Assembly: GCA_943787185.1 (NCBI GenBank)
Contig: CALSLL010000002.1
Span: 930,001 to 994,000, forward strand
DNA from: UBA10349 sp003485905
Lineage (GTDB): Bacteria; Pseudomonadota; Gammaproteobacteria; Arenicellales; Arenicellaceae
DNA length: 64,000 bases
Direction of reading: 5' to 3'
The translations under genes were made by a program, and so were the position numbers. Shown here in pieces: positions 35,452 through 43,378 of the stretch (position 1 is its first letter; the number at the start of each line of letters is the position of its first letter). The notes beneath the pieces are model-generated. The model was given only the letters and a program-made list of their open reading frames with translations, did not search any database and was not told the origin of the DNA.

Positions 35452-36948
35452 TTATTTGTCTACCACGTCTGCCCATGGCGCACGATCTTCTTCGCCACCA
35501 AAAAAATCCGGGTCCCACATAGCTTCATGGGCAGGAGGCCCAATAAGTTTGCCCTTCGGAAAGGCTTCTATCGCCGCTAATAAGGTTTGCACTATATCAG
35601 CGTTATTATCCGCAATCTCCATCTCTTCTGTCGGGTCGTCTTCAAGATTATAGAGTTTTGGAGTGCCTCTGGGGGGTACAGTAAGCTTCCATGGGTTACG
35701 TATTATCGTGCTGCCATCAAACGATCGAACATGAAAATCCGGTCTATTGGTCTGCCTGTTTTGTGTGAGCACGTTTGACTGATCGGCACCGTCAAATTGT
35801 TGATTAACATGATTGGGTATTCCAGCGATGCTCAGTAAAGTTGGCAGGATGTCTTCGACGGTTATCATGTCGGTGACGCGTCTGGCTTGATATTGCTCTG
35901 GCCACCAAATTATTGCGGGTACGTGTATTCCACCTTCATAAGCAAAAGATTTTCCTTTCTTATAGGGATGATTGTTGCTGGTTCCCAGAGTGTTATTTAT
36001 GTTTATAAATTCAATGAATTTTTCTGGTTTAGGGCTATCAGGTAAAAGCGGATTGCCGTCCCTGTCCAATAAATTTGCTGTTCGGGCACTATATAGACCC
36101 GGGATTAGGCCACCGTTGTCGCTAATAAACCAGACTATCGTGTTATCTAGCATGTCCGCGGCACCAAGCGCATCAATAATTCGACCAACGGCGGTGTCTA
36201 ACTCAGTAACCATGGCTGCATGAGTGCGACGATTAATATTTTCTATATCAGGATAGCTGTTGATTGTTTCTTCAGGCGCTTCGTTGGGTAGATGAGGCGC
36301 ATTAAAGGCAGCATATAAAAATAGCGGACGAGCAGTATCTCGATCTTCAATTAATTGCACTGCTTCGTCGGCAATTAAATGCGTGGTGTAACCGTCTTCT
36401 CGCACGGTAGTACCATTTCGTTGCCAATCATAACCACCGCCGTGAACCTTATCCCAGAAGCCTATACCGCCTGTAACGTGCCCATAGAAATGCTCAAAGC
36501 CACGAGAGGTTGGTAAGTATTCGGTGCGGGCATGCCCCAAATGCCATTTGCCAACCATCAATGTTTGATACCCAGCCTCGGAAAAGAATTGCGGGAGTAT
36601 TGTTCGATCGAGAGGCAGACCTTTCTTTTCAATTTTTGAAATTGGCCTGATGACGCCTAGCCGGGTAGGTGATTGTCCTGTCATCAATGCGGCACGAGTA
36701 GGGCTGCATACTGGATGTGCGTAAAAGCGGTCCAGTTGTAGACCCTCATTCGCCATGGCGTCGAGCCTGGGTGTCCTTATTTCACTACCGTTGTACCCAA
36801 CATCATTAAAACCTAGATCGTCGGCGATGATAAATACTACGTTAGGGGTATCACCAGCACCCTTAACAACACTTACAAAAATTAAAGGTAAAAACGCTAA
36901 AAGAGATAATTGATTCTTAATAAAAGTAGAGTAGTGATCTGTTTTCAT
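35452..36948 (-). CDS. Secreted formylglycine-dependent sulfatase (arylsulfatase type)
   Basis: A signal peptide (ending VVKGAG) leads a complete sulfatase: NVVFIIADDLGFNDVGYNG provides the metal Asp pair, and CSPTR at residues 81-85 is the CxPxR motif whose Cys is oxidised to formylglycine. GKWHLGH, FISDNGG and KKGKSFAYEGGIHVP follow. It would hydrolyse sulfate esters in the periplasm, likely from algal polysaccharides or arylsulfates. No maturation enzyme is encoded in the window. Its transcript continues into the esterase at 34447. Confidence 0.9.
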   Translation of the reverse strand: MKTDHYSTFIKNQLSLLAFLPLIFVSVVKGAGDTPNVVFIIADDLGFNDVGYNGSEIRTPRLDAMANEGLQLDRFYAHPVCSPTRAALMTGQSPTRLGVIRPISKIEKKGLPLDRTILPQFFSEAGYQTLMVGKWHLGHARTEYLPTSRGFEHFYGHVTGGIGFWDKVHGGGYDWQRNGTTVREDGYTTHLIADEAVQLIEDRDTARPLFLYAAFNAPHLPNEAPEETINSYPDIENINRRTHAAMVTELDTAVGRIIDALGAADMLDNTIVWFISDNGGLIPGLYSARTANLLDRDGNPLLPDSPKPEKFIEFININNTLGTSNNHPYKKGKSFAYEGGIHVPAIIWWPEQYQARRVTDMITVEDILPTLLSIAGIPNHVNQQFDGADQSNVLTQNRQTNRPDFHVRSFDGSTIIRNPWKLTVPPRGTPKLYNLEDDPTEEMEIADNNADIVQTLLAAIEAFPKGKLIGPPAHEAMWDPDFFGGEEDRAPWADVVDK

Positions 36949-37274
36949 TATTGAAATTCTCAGTGTGTTTTGGACTCTAAATCAACTTTCTAGTTGTGCC
37001 GAAATTTAATTTAATACGTTCGAAATGGCCGTCAGCTTCAAGCAGAGTGGTGTGTGAAGTAAACGAGCAAGAACCCTGTGAGCTATAGAGTATCATTAAT
37101 ATATTCCTTTGAGTGGATACTGATGCGCAGCTTAAAAACCACCATATAACTTCACTAACAGTATTAAAAAAATTTGAAGGGTGCTGTATGGGCGGTAGTA
37201 TATACTTAAACTATATTATCAATAAAAGTGCCGAACCTGATGCGGGCAGCGGCTGCAATAATTAGATAGATATC
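36949..37274. other. AT-rich divergent intergenic region
   Basis: The 326 bases separate the divergent sulfatase and YeiH-like genes. No RNA gene or convincing operator is visible. Promoter-like A/T tracts occur near 37085-37120 and 37200-37230. Confidence 0.45.
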
Positions 37275-38213
37275 TTGAATACAGCTCGCGAATGGAAGGC
37301 ACCGCAAACGATTCTTGCAATCGCTCTGTTGCCTCTCGTGCTGTATTTCAACAATCCTGCCATTGCATTACTGGTGGGCGCAGCAGTTTCCTTGATATTC
37401 AATAAAACCGTCATTCCCCACGCAAATATACTTGGTAAGTATGCGTTGCAAAGCGCTATCGTTTTACTTGGCCTAAAGCTAAATGCTAGCCAATTGGTTC
37501 AGATTAGCGCAGATTATAGTCTGCTTGTAACCGGGTATGTTTTGCTGACCCTATTTATTGGCTTAGGTGTGGGCGCAGCATTAAACTGCGATAAAAAATG
37601 CAGCCAGCTAATCGCTTCTGGTACTGCAATTTGTGGGGGGACTACTATAGCCAGTCTCTCTCCCGTAATTAACGCAAAGCCTGAGCAAACTGGTGTGGCA
37701 CTCACTCTGGTATTCCTGCTTAATGCAGTGGCGTTATTTACCTTTCCTATGGTTGGTGAGTTCTTATCGATGAGTCAGGAACAGTTTGGCGTGTGGGCGG
37801 CAATTGCAATACACGATACATCATCTGTAGTGGCTACCAGTGCGATCTACGGAGAGGAAGCTGCAAAAGTCGCAACAACGGTCAAGCTTGGTCGGACGCT
37901 TTGGCTTATTCCACTGCTTTTGGTGGCTAGCATATTCCAACGTGCTGGCACGGCAAAGCTTCGAATTCCAGGTTTCATTTTTCTGTTTGTTCTGGCCGCA
38001 AGTCTAGGTTCTTTAGTTCAACTCCCAGAAGTAATCACGTACACAGCGTCCGCTCTCAGCAAGATATTGCTAGTTGTTGCGCTATTCTGTATTGGAACCG
38101 AAATTAGCCGGAAAACGCTCCGGGGCTTGCGTGGGCGGGTGTTAATTCACGGCCTTTTGCTTTGGGCTCTAGTAGTACCCTTGACGCTACTACTGGTGAT
38201 GAAACTGGCTTAG
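37275..38213 (+). CDS. YeiH/UPF0324-type putative sulfate exporter family membrane protein
   Basis: The frame opens with a TTG at 37275; no better-supported ATG is seen near it. The 312-aa protein is highly hydrophobic with about ten helices, and shows the family blocks ILGKYALQSAIVLLGLKLN, GTAICGGTTIASLSPVI, WAAIAIHDTSSVVATSAIYG and ATTVKLGRTLWLIPL. Relatives are annotated as sulfate exporters, but evidence for transported ions is thin. Standing divergent from a sulfatase gene makes removal of released sulfate an attractive but unproven idea. Confidence 0.83.
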   Translation: MNTAREWKAPQTILAIALLPLVLYFNNPAIALLVGAAVSLIFNKTVIPHANILGKYALQSAIVLLGLKLNASQLVQISADYSLLVTGYVLLTLFIGLGVGAALNCDKKCSQLIASGTAICGGTTIASLSPVINAKPEQTGVALTLVFLLNAVALFTFPMVGEFLSMSQEQFGVWAAIAIHDTSSVVATSAIYGEEAAKVATTVKLGRTLWLIPLLLVASIFQRAGTAKLRIPGFIFLFVLAASLGSLVQLPEVITYTASALSKILLVVALFCIGTEISRKTLRGLRGRVLIHGLLLWALVVPLTLLLVMKLA

Positions 38214-38285
38214 CTGAATTTTGAATAGGGATGCCAGTGCATTGAGCTAGGGCAGACGAGGCGCACAAGAAGTTACAAAAAAAGT

Positions 38286-38310
38286 AATAAGCATATAGAA
38301 AATGCTTATT
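38286..38310. repeat. Perfect 9-base inverted repeat
   Basis: AATAAGCAT and ATGCTTATT flank a seven-base spacer about 35 bases before the tiny ORF. It could be a weak terminator for the YeiH-like gene or an operator for the small gene. Confidence 0.5.
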
Positions 38311-38345
38311 TCACGGCTCAAGACATTTTCCGTATTATGCCTGCC

Positions 38346-38435
38346 ATGAGTATTCGCAACGTAAAAATTGATCTCCTGAGCATCGCTTCTGTCGGCGTGT
38401 TCGCGCTCTTCTTGCTGGCACCATTCATTCTCTGA
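38346..38435 (+). CDS. Possible 29-residue membrane peptide
   Basis: The frame reads MSIRNVKIDLLSIASVGVFA and then ALFLLAPFIL before a TGA stop. It has a basic start and a single transmembrane-length helix, like known small bacterial membrane peptides. No strong ribosome-binding site is seen, only a purine-poor ATTATGCCTGCC upstream, so this may be chance. It is not recognised as a known family. Confidence 0.3.
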   Translation: MSIRNVKIDLLSIASVGVFALFLLAPFIL

Positions 38436-38603
38436 TTGAGAGATTTTTGGGTTATCCCTAATTGGGCTAACGGTGGATAAACCGTTTTTAATGGTTTGAA
38501 TTAAAACAGCAGCTAATCAGCTACCCGTATAACAAACAATTCCTCACACCGAATGCTAGTCTAGAGACTAAGCGAGCTGACAAGTACTTCAAGGAATAGG
38601 AAG

Positions 38604-38825
38604 TATACAGCACATATAGAACCCACAGAAATCCCCATTACTCCTGCGATTGAGATCTTAGATCGATTTACCGTTAGCAGTAATGGCGATCGACTAGATT
38701 ATATGATGACGATTAGCGATGCTGCAATATTCACTGCTCCTGTGGAATTAAACACTTATTGGACGAGTAGGGCAGGAACCTCGGTTGCGGCATACTAATG
38801 CGGTAGCGGAGAAGTCCAACCGATC
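38604..38825 (+). pseudogene. Remnant of the C-terminus of a DUF6152-type gene
   Basis: The frame starting at 38604 reads IEILDRFTVSSNGDRLDYMM and TISDAAIFTAPVELNTYW before a TAA at 38796. This matches the MERFTLSSDGTELDWHAEI and ADPVNFTEPV block of the protein at 32636 and its relatives. The stop replaces the residue before the conserved Cys: the frame resumes with CGS right after it, so a one-base change (GAA to TAA) fits. No signal peptide, N-terminal domain or start codon is present upstream. Confidence 0.6.
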
Positions 38826-38854
38826 GAATTGTTCTCCTTTGAACTGTATTTGAT

Positions 38855-39376
38855 CTAGTTTGGTAGCACTGCGGTCACATCAACTTCTACGACTAAATCA
38901 GGATTAAATAACCCAGAAGTGCCTGTTGCTGTGCTGGTTGGTCGGGCGTTACCATAAAATTCTTGCATCACCTTGCGAGTTACCGCGGCGTGTTGTTGAC
39001 TAATGCCAACGATCAGTACTCGTTGTCGAACTACATCTTGTGGGCTTGCCCCGGCTGCTTTTAGAGTGATACCAATTTTTTCATAAGCCTGTCGAAGTTG
39101 GGTTTCGTATTCCTCGAGTGGGTTTGAGTTTTGGTTGTCTTGGCCGGTCATGCCCGACACATATACCGCTTTTTGACTGCTAGTTATTATGGCTGGGGCA
39201 AAATGGGGCGCGGCACTGATACCTTCTGGATTAATGTGTTCGATAGCGGGTGACAAGTTTACGGATTCCTCCATTGTTCCCGACGACGGGTTGTTTGTTT
39301 GGGCATATACAATGGTTGGTATGAAAAACGCAACTGCTATCAATAGTACGCGCACTTTTGTTTGTCCTACATTCAT
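38855..39376 (-). CDS. Secreted RidA/YjgF-family protein
   Basis: A signal peptide (ending IVYAQ) precedes a RidA domain of about 125 residues: APAIITSSQKAVYVSGMTGQD, YETQLRQAYEKIGITLKAAGAS, DVVRQRVLIVG and a C-terminal VVEVDVTAVLPN. Cytosolic RidA hydrolyses reactive enamine/imine intermediates. The conserved catalytic Arg of true RidA is expected near the C-terminal LVEIEV/IAV block (usually preceded by RP or ARxxVxV); here the matching segment has NARPTSTATGTSGLF, with Arg retained. Export makes the substrate uncertain. Confidence 0.82.
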   Translation of the reverse strand: MNVGQTKVRVLLIAVAFFIPTIVYAQTNNPSSGTMEESVNLSPAIEHINPEGISAAPHFAPAIITSSQKAVYVSGMTGQDNQNSNPLEEYETQLRQAYEKIGITLKAAGASPQDVVRQRVLIVGISQQHAAVTRKVMQEFYGNARPTSTATGTSGLFNPDLVVEVDVTAVLPN

Positions 39377-39664
39377 ATTAATTCTCCTGTTGCGAATATT
39401 TTTTTCCGGGTAAGGTAACTTAAAATTGCGGTTGCACAGAAAGATACCATTAACAGCCCTTGGCTAACGGGCAAAAGCAATAATTTGTTACGACCTGAGG
39501 ACTGAACCTACGCTAAGCTTTAAGGTGTACAAACCAAATGTAGAGGTCTAGGAAGTTGGACCTTACGCTTTGAATTTTTTTTTAAAAAACAAGTGCAACG
39601 ATTTGATAGTGATTGGCTAAATAGGCTGGTAACTGAGTAAGTATTTTATAGAGGAGCCAACATA

Positions 39665-40198
39665 ATGAAAGATTTTAGAGTTTTTGGGGTACAGTTTTTA
39701 GTTAGTGTTTTTGTGATGTCACTTGCTTCGGTTCCAGTCCAAGCCGCGAACGGAGATTTAGTAAGGTTAGTTGATCCTCTTGATGAGCCCGAATTTTACT
39801 GTCTAGACCTATCTGGGTGGGGGGATCATTTGAAGTTGGAGGATCCTCTGCAGGCTCACACCTGTAAGGGTGCAGAACCTGCCGATCAATTATTTACGGT
39901 TATCGATGGCAAGATTACTGTCGGCGATACGGATCGATGTTTACAAGCGGCTGTTTCATCCGGAGAACCCTTGGCCGGCGTTTCAATTATTGCTAGGACT
40001 TGTACTGATACACCCTTGCAGGCAATGAGTTTAGAAACCAACGGTCAAATTAAGCTAGGTGAGACAAATTTATGCCTTGCTGCAGGTACTGAAAGCACTG
40101 CTGCTTCTGGTCCCAGCCATATTTGGCGAGTGCTTAGCATCCAGAATTGCGAATCAGTTGATGCCGAACGCTCTATTTGGCAAGTCGGGTTAAATTAA
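39665..40198 (+). CDS. Secreted stand-alone six-cysteine trefoil-like protein (177 aa)
   Basis: After the signal peptide (ending VQAAN) the whole protein consists of the module that forms the N-terminus of the esterases at 3375 and 53698. Three Cys pairs are in the same places: FYCLD/HTCK, DRCLQA/RTCTD and NLCLAA/QNC. The PLDEPEF...CLDLSGWG start also aligns with PLDEQRGYCLDVAGFG of the 53698 protein. Trefoil lectins usually bind sugars; here the binding role is inferred from fold and cysteine spacing only. Lack of a hydrolase domain shows that the module can stand alone. A strong terminator follows. Confidence 0.8.
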   Translation: MKDFRVFGVQFLVSVFVMSLASVPVQAANGDLVRLVDPLDEPEFYCLDLSGWGDHLKLEDPLQAHTCKGAEPADQLFTVIDGKITVGDTDRCLQAAVSSGEPLAGVSIIARTCTDTPLQAMSLETNGQIKLGETNLCLAAGTESTAASGPSHIWRVLSIQNCESVDAERSIWQVGLN

Positions 40199-40251
40199 AA
40201 TCCATTTGCTTCGTTTTAGATTTGGGTTGGACAATTCCTGAGGTTCAATGA

Positions 40252-40278
40252 AACGGCTACTAATGTAGCCGTTTTTTG
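40252..40278 (+). terminator. Intrinsic terminator after the trefoil-like gene
   Basis: AACGGCTAC pairs with GTAGCCGTT over a TAAT tetraloop and is followed by TTTTTG. Confidence 0.88.
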
Positions 40279-40367
40279 TGCCTGCGCATTTGCTGAAACG
40301 TTAATGTCCTTTACAGATCAGAATTATGGTTTAATGGTAAATATATCGAATATCTGTGGCATACCCT

Positions 40368-41891
40368 ATGAAAATCGCTAATCAACGCTCTATCTTTCTG
40401 TTTATTGTTACTACAATAATTGTATTGGCAGTAAAACTTGCCAGTGCTCAAAATGATGCGCCCCCTAACTTTTTATTGTTAATTGGCGATGATATGGCTG
40501 TCGAAACGCTTAATTGCTATGGGGTAGGTGGAGACACTGCACATACACCAAATATTGATCGTTTATGCGAAGAAGGAGTTAGATTCGATAGGTTCTGGGC
40601 ACAACCCGTCTGCTCTCCGACCCGAGCAACGCTGCTCACAGGTCAATTTGGGTTTCGAAACGGAGTAGGTACACCGGCAGGAACGCCGACTAATATTGAT
40701 TGGGTAGTACCTGAAGCCAATGCCGCTTGTCCCGATTTGGGTGGTGGAGGTCCAGGAGCCGGGGCGGCGAACCAGAGAGGGGAAGTAGGAGGCGAGGGGC
40801 AAAGACGTCCGAATGCCGGTAATAGACAGGCGAATCAGGGTGGACGGTCTGGCCGACCTGGTCTGCGGCCTGATGCTTGGACTATGCTGCAAGCGCTGAA
40901 GCTTGATGAGGATGCAAGTTACTCGACCGCTGCTGTTGGTAAGTGGCATTTAGCGAATGATGAGAACGGTGCTCTAGGACACCCAAATCGTGTTGGGTTT
41001 GATTATTATTCTGGCGGTTTAAAGGCTGCGGTTGAAAATTATTATGGTTGGTCGAAGGTGGTTGATGGTGCCGACCCGGTTGGCAAGACAGGTTATGCGA
41101 CTACTGACATTATTGATGATGGAATTGCATGGCTGAATGATCGCGGCGACGAACCGTGGTTCTTATGGGTGGCGTTTAATGCCCCACATACGCCAATTCA
41201 ATTACCACCAGCAGAGCTTTTGAAGAGTGAAGCGTCGCTCGCGTTGAAGGCGGATGGTAGTAATGGTGATTTGCACGATTATTACAATGCGATGATTGAA
41301 GCTATGGATACCGAAATCGGTCGTCTATTAGAAAACATTGGTGATGAGGTACTAGCGAATACTCATGTTATTTTTATGGGTGATAATGGTACTCCTGGTA
41401 ATGTCGCTAAGGCGCCGTTCGATCGAGCACGAGCCAAAGGAACGGTGTATCAAGGTGGTGTCAATGTGCCGCTAATTGTAAAGGGCCCAGGTTTTGAACG
41501 AGGTTCCAACACCGAGCTCGCCAACTCCGTAGATATGTTTGCGACTATACTGGAATTGGCTGGGTCCAACGCATCAAGCACCCTGCCTGAGGGCGTCGTT
41601 ATAGATTCAGTTAGCATGGTACCCATCCTCTCTGGTGGGTCTAGCTTAAGAGACTTTAACTACGCGGATCATTTTGGTGCAACGCGCAACGGCAACTCAG
41701 ACGAGCGTGCGATTCGTACCGAGCGATATAAGTTGGTGCGGGACTTTGGTAACGATACTGAAGAACTTTTCGATCTTGTTGAAGATCCGTATGAAACGCA
41801 GAACTTGTTGGATGCATCATTGACCGAGGAAGCTATTCAGAGTCACGAAGATTTGAAAGCAAGATTAGCTGAACTGGTAGTACCAGATTAA
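40368..41891 (+). CDS. Secreted formylglycine-dependent sulfatase with Gly/Arg-rich insert
   Basis: The ATG at 40368 is preferred over a GTG at 40356. A signal peptide (ending LASAQND) leads into NFLLLIGDDMAVETLNCYG, the CSPTR formylglycine motif at residues 82-87, GKWHLANDENGALGHPNRVGF in parts, FMGDNGTPGN and KGTVYQGGVNVPLIVKG, all of the type I sulfatase fold. Between residues about 125 and 167 an extra low-complexity stretch rich in Gly, Arg and Asn interrupts the family alignment; the 35452 sulfatase lacks it. The selenoprotein gene follows on the same strand after 128 bases and carries similar Gly/Arg-rich segments. Confidence 0.88.
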   Translation: MKIANQRSIFLFIVTTIIVLAVKLASAQNDAPPNFLLLIGDDMAVETLNCYGVGGDTAHTPNIDRLCEEGVRFDRFWAQPVCSPTRATLLTGQFGFRNGVGTPAGTPTNIDWVVPEANAACPDLGGGGPGAGAANQRGEVGGEGQRRPNAGNRQANQGGRSGRPGLRPDAWTMLQALKLDEDASYSTAAVGKWHLANDENGALGHPNRVGFDYYSGGLKAAVENYYGWSKVVDGADPVGKTGYATTDIIDDGIAWLNDRGDEPWFLWVAFNAPHTPIQLPPAELLKSEASLALKADGSNGDLHDYYNAMIEAMDTEIGRLLENIGDEVLANTHVIFMGDNGTPGNVAKAPFDRARAKGTVYQGGVNVPLIVKGPGFERGSNTELANSVDMFATILELAGSNASSTLPEGVVIDSVSMVPILSGGSSLRDFNYADHFGATRNGNSDERAIRTERYKLVRDFGNDTEELFDLVEDPYETQNLLDASLTEEAIQSHEDLKARLAELVVPD

Positions 41892-42019
41892 ACGCAGCTA
41901 ACTCATTGTTCTAATTGTATTTTTTGCCCTACTTGACTTAGTATTTGATTAGGGAGTTTGTTCTACCAACGTTTTATAGTGCGTTTTATAATTTTTCACT
42001 TTATTAAGGAAAACATATT

Positions 42020-43270
42020 ATGACGAAGCAACGAAGTAGTTTAGCGAGGAAGGTCGCCAGTACTGCGATTGTGCTCGGGGTAGCGGTAATGCTGCCATTG
42101 AGTGCGGTTCAGGCGCAGGGTGGCAGAGGCGGGCCCTCCGGAGATATTCCCCGTTTTGTTGAACTAGGCCCTAAAGTCGGAGATATGGTGCCTGATCTGA
42201 CTATATTAGACGATACAGGTAGTTCGGTTAGCATACGCAACCTTAGCAAAGACAATTATTCCGTGTTTGTCTTAGGGTGCCTTACTTGACCACCTTTTAT
42301 TCGCAAAGTCCCCAGTATGGAGACTGTCAAACTTGATTACGAAGATAAGGTAAATTTCTACTATATATACAAGCCATTGGCGCATCCCGAATTTCAGGGT
42401 TATGTGAGTCCAATTAACCTCAAAGAACGCTTAATGCATATCGAAGAGGCAAAACGTAGATTGGGAAGCAGTATCACGTGGCTTTCTGACACTATGGATA
42501 ATACTTACCACCAAGCAAGTGGTGAGACGCCGAATAGTGAGATTTTAGTCGGCCCTGATGGTGTCGTACTTGCGGCACGTTCATGGAGTGACCCAGACGC
42601 ACTCAGGGTAGATATAGCCGCCGCAGTCGGAGCGGTAGAAAACCCAACTCAAATTGCAGACTTGAACCTGCCGACTCAACCAGTGATTGGCACGGTCGCT
42701 AAAGGTATTGTGCCGCGGGTTGTGAAGCCAGAAGGTCGCTTTTTGCCGATGGAAACGGTTGCAAACGAAGAGACGGCAAAAGTTCCTTTCTATACCAAGC
42801 TGCGTGCTGAAGGCTCTCAAGAGTTGTATGAGACAGGCAAAGGCATAATGTATATAGGCTTTCACTTGGATCCATTATATCGTGTTCACTGGAACAACGA
42901 AGCTCCGCCTCTAGAGTTTGAGATTTCGACACCAGACGGTATTAGTATTACACCAAATAAGATTGTCGGCCCGGATCCTGAAGAAGAAGCGGATGCCGAT
43001 CCGCGGGAGTTTTTAGTTGAAGTTGATTCGGCTGAAGCGGGTGGCGTTGTTGATCTTACGGTTAAATATTTCGCCTGTGATGATGAATTGACCTTTTGTA
43101 TTCCCGTGCAGCAGGACTATCAGATCACATTGGCTAGAGATACCAGTCATGGTAATGCGATCACTACTGACGCTGATGGAAACATTGTCGGTGGCGGCAA
43201 TCGTCGTCGACGTCCTGGTGGCGAAGGAGGGGCCGGTCGCCCGGGTGGTAGAGGCGGGCCCGCATCTTAA
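42020..43270 (+). CDS. Deiodinase-like selenoprotein with DsbD-alpha-like domain, TGA recoded as selenocysteine
   Basis: One reading frame runs through a TGA at 42287-42289 (codon 90) to 43270, giving 416 residues. A signal peptide (ending VQAQG) is followed by a thioredoxin-fold domain. The active site reads LGC-LT-U-PPFIRK, so Cys87 and Sec90 form a CxxU pair, and the UPPF part is the iodothyronine-deiodinase hallmark. Downstream features agree: VNFYYIYKPLAHPEFQGY, WLSDTMDNTYHQASGETPNS and ILVGPDGVV. Residues about 255-380 look like a DsbD N-terminal-type Ig domain (YRVHWNNEAPP; Cys353 and Cys360 in FACDDELTFC). A Gly/Arg-rich tail ends the chain. It may be a periplasmic thiol-dependent reductase; the substrate is unknown. 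An AAGGAAA site precedes the ATG. Confidence 0.9.
42287..42325 (+). promoter_or_regulatory. Selenocysteine TGA and candidate bacterial SECIS hairpin
   Basis: The TGA (42287-42289) is followed, 17 bases later, by a hairpin: AGTC (42307-42310) pairs with GACT (42322-42325), and the upper part CC pairs with GG below a loop CAGTAT, leaving A42321 bulged. The apical GT is at 42315-42316, about 26 bases after the TGA, within the 16-37 window known for SelB-recognised hairpins. An alternative upper stem CCA/TGG with a GTA loop keeps the same GT. Confidence 0.7.
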
Positions 43271-43292
43271 AGGATATAATTCAGTAAGTATT

Positions 43293-43325
43293 AAAAAGGC
43301 CCGGAAAATTCCGGGCCTTTTTTTA
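43293..43325. terminator. Strong bidirectional terminator
   Basis: AAGGCCCGGAA and TTCCGGGCCTT form a long stem around a short A-rich loop with A and T tails. It lies between the convergent selenoprotein and FAH genes. Confidence 0.9.
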
Positions 43326-43378
43326 CGTTCTTTAACTAGCTCTTATTCAGGACTCTTCCCGAAACTGAATGCTAGCCA

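Larger units (their letters stand above)
38214..38854. other. Long intergenic region with hairpin, tiny ORF and gene remnant
   Basis: The 641 bases hold a 9-base inverted repeat (38286-38310), a possible 29-codon membrane peptide gene (38346) and the decayed end of a DUF6152-type gene (38604). Apart from these three, nothing could be supported. Confidence 0.6.

Noticed and set aside
42317..43270. Separate gene starting at ATG 42317
   Set aside because: That ATG lies inside the SECIS-like hairpin and has no good ribosome-binding site. The deiodinase-type sequence continues across the TGA in the same frame, so one recoded gene is the better reading.
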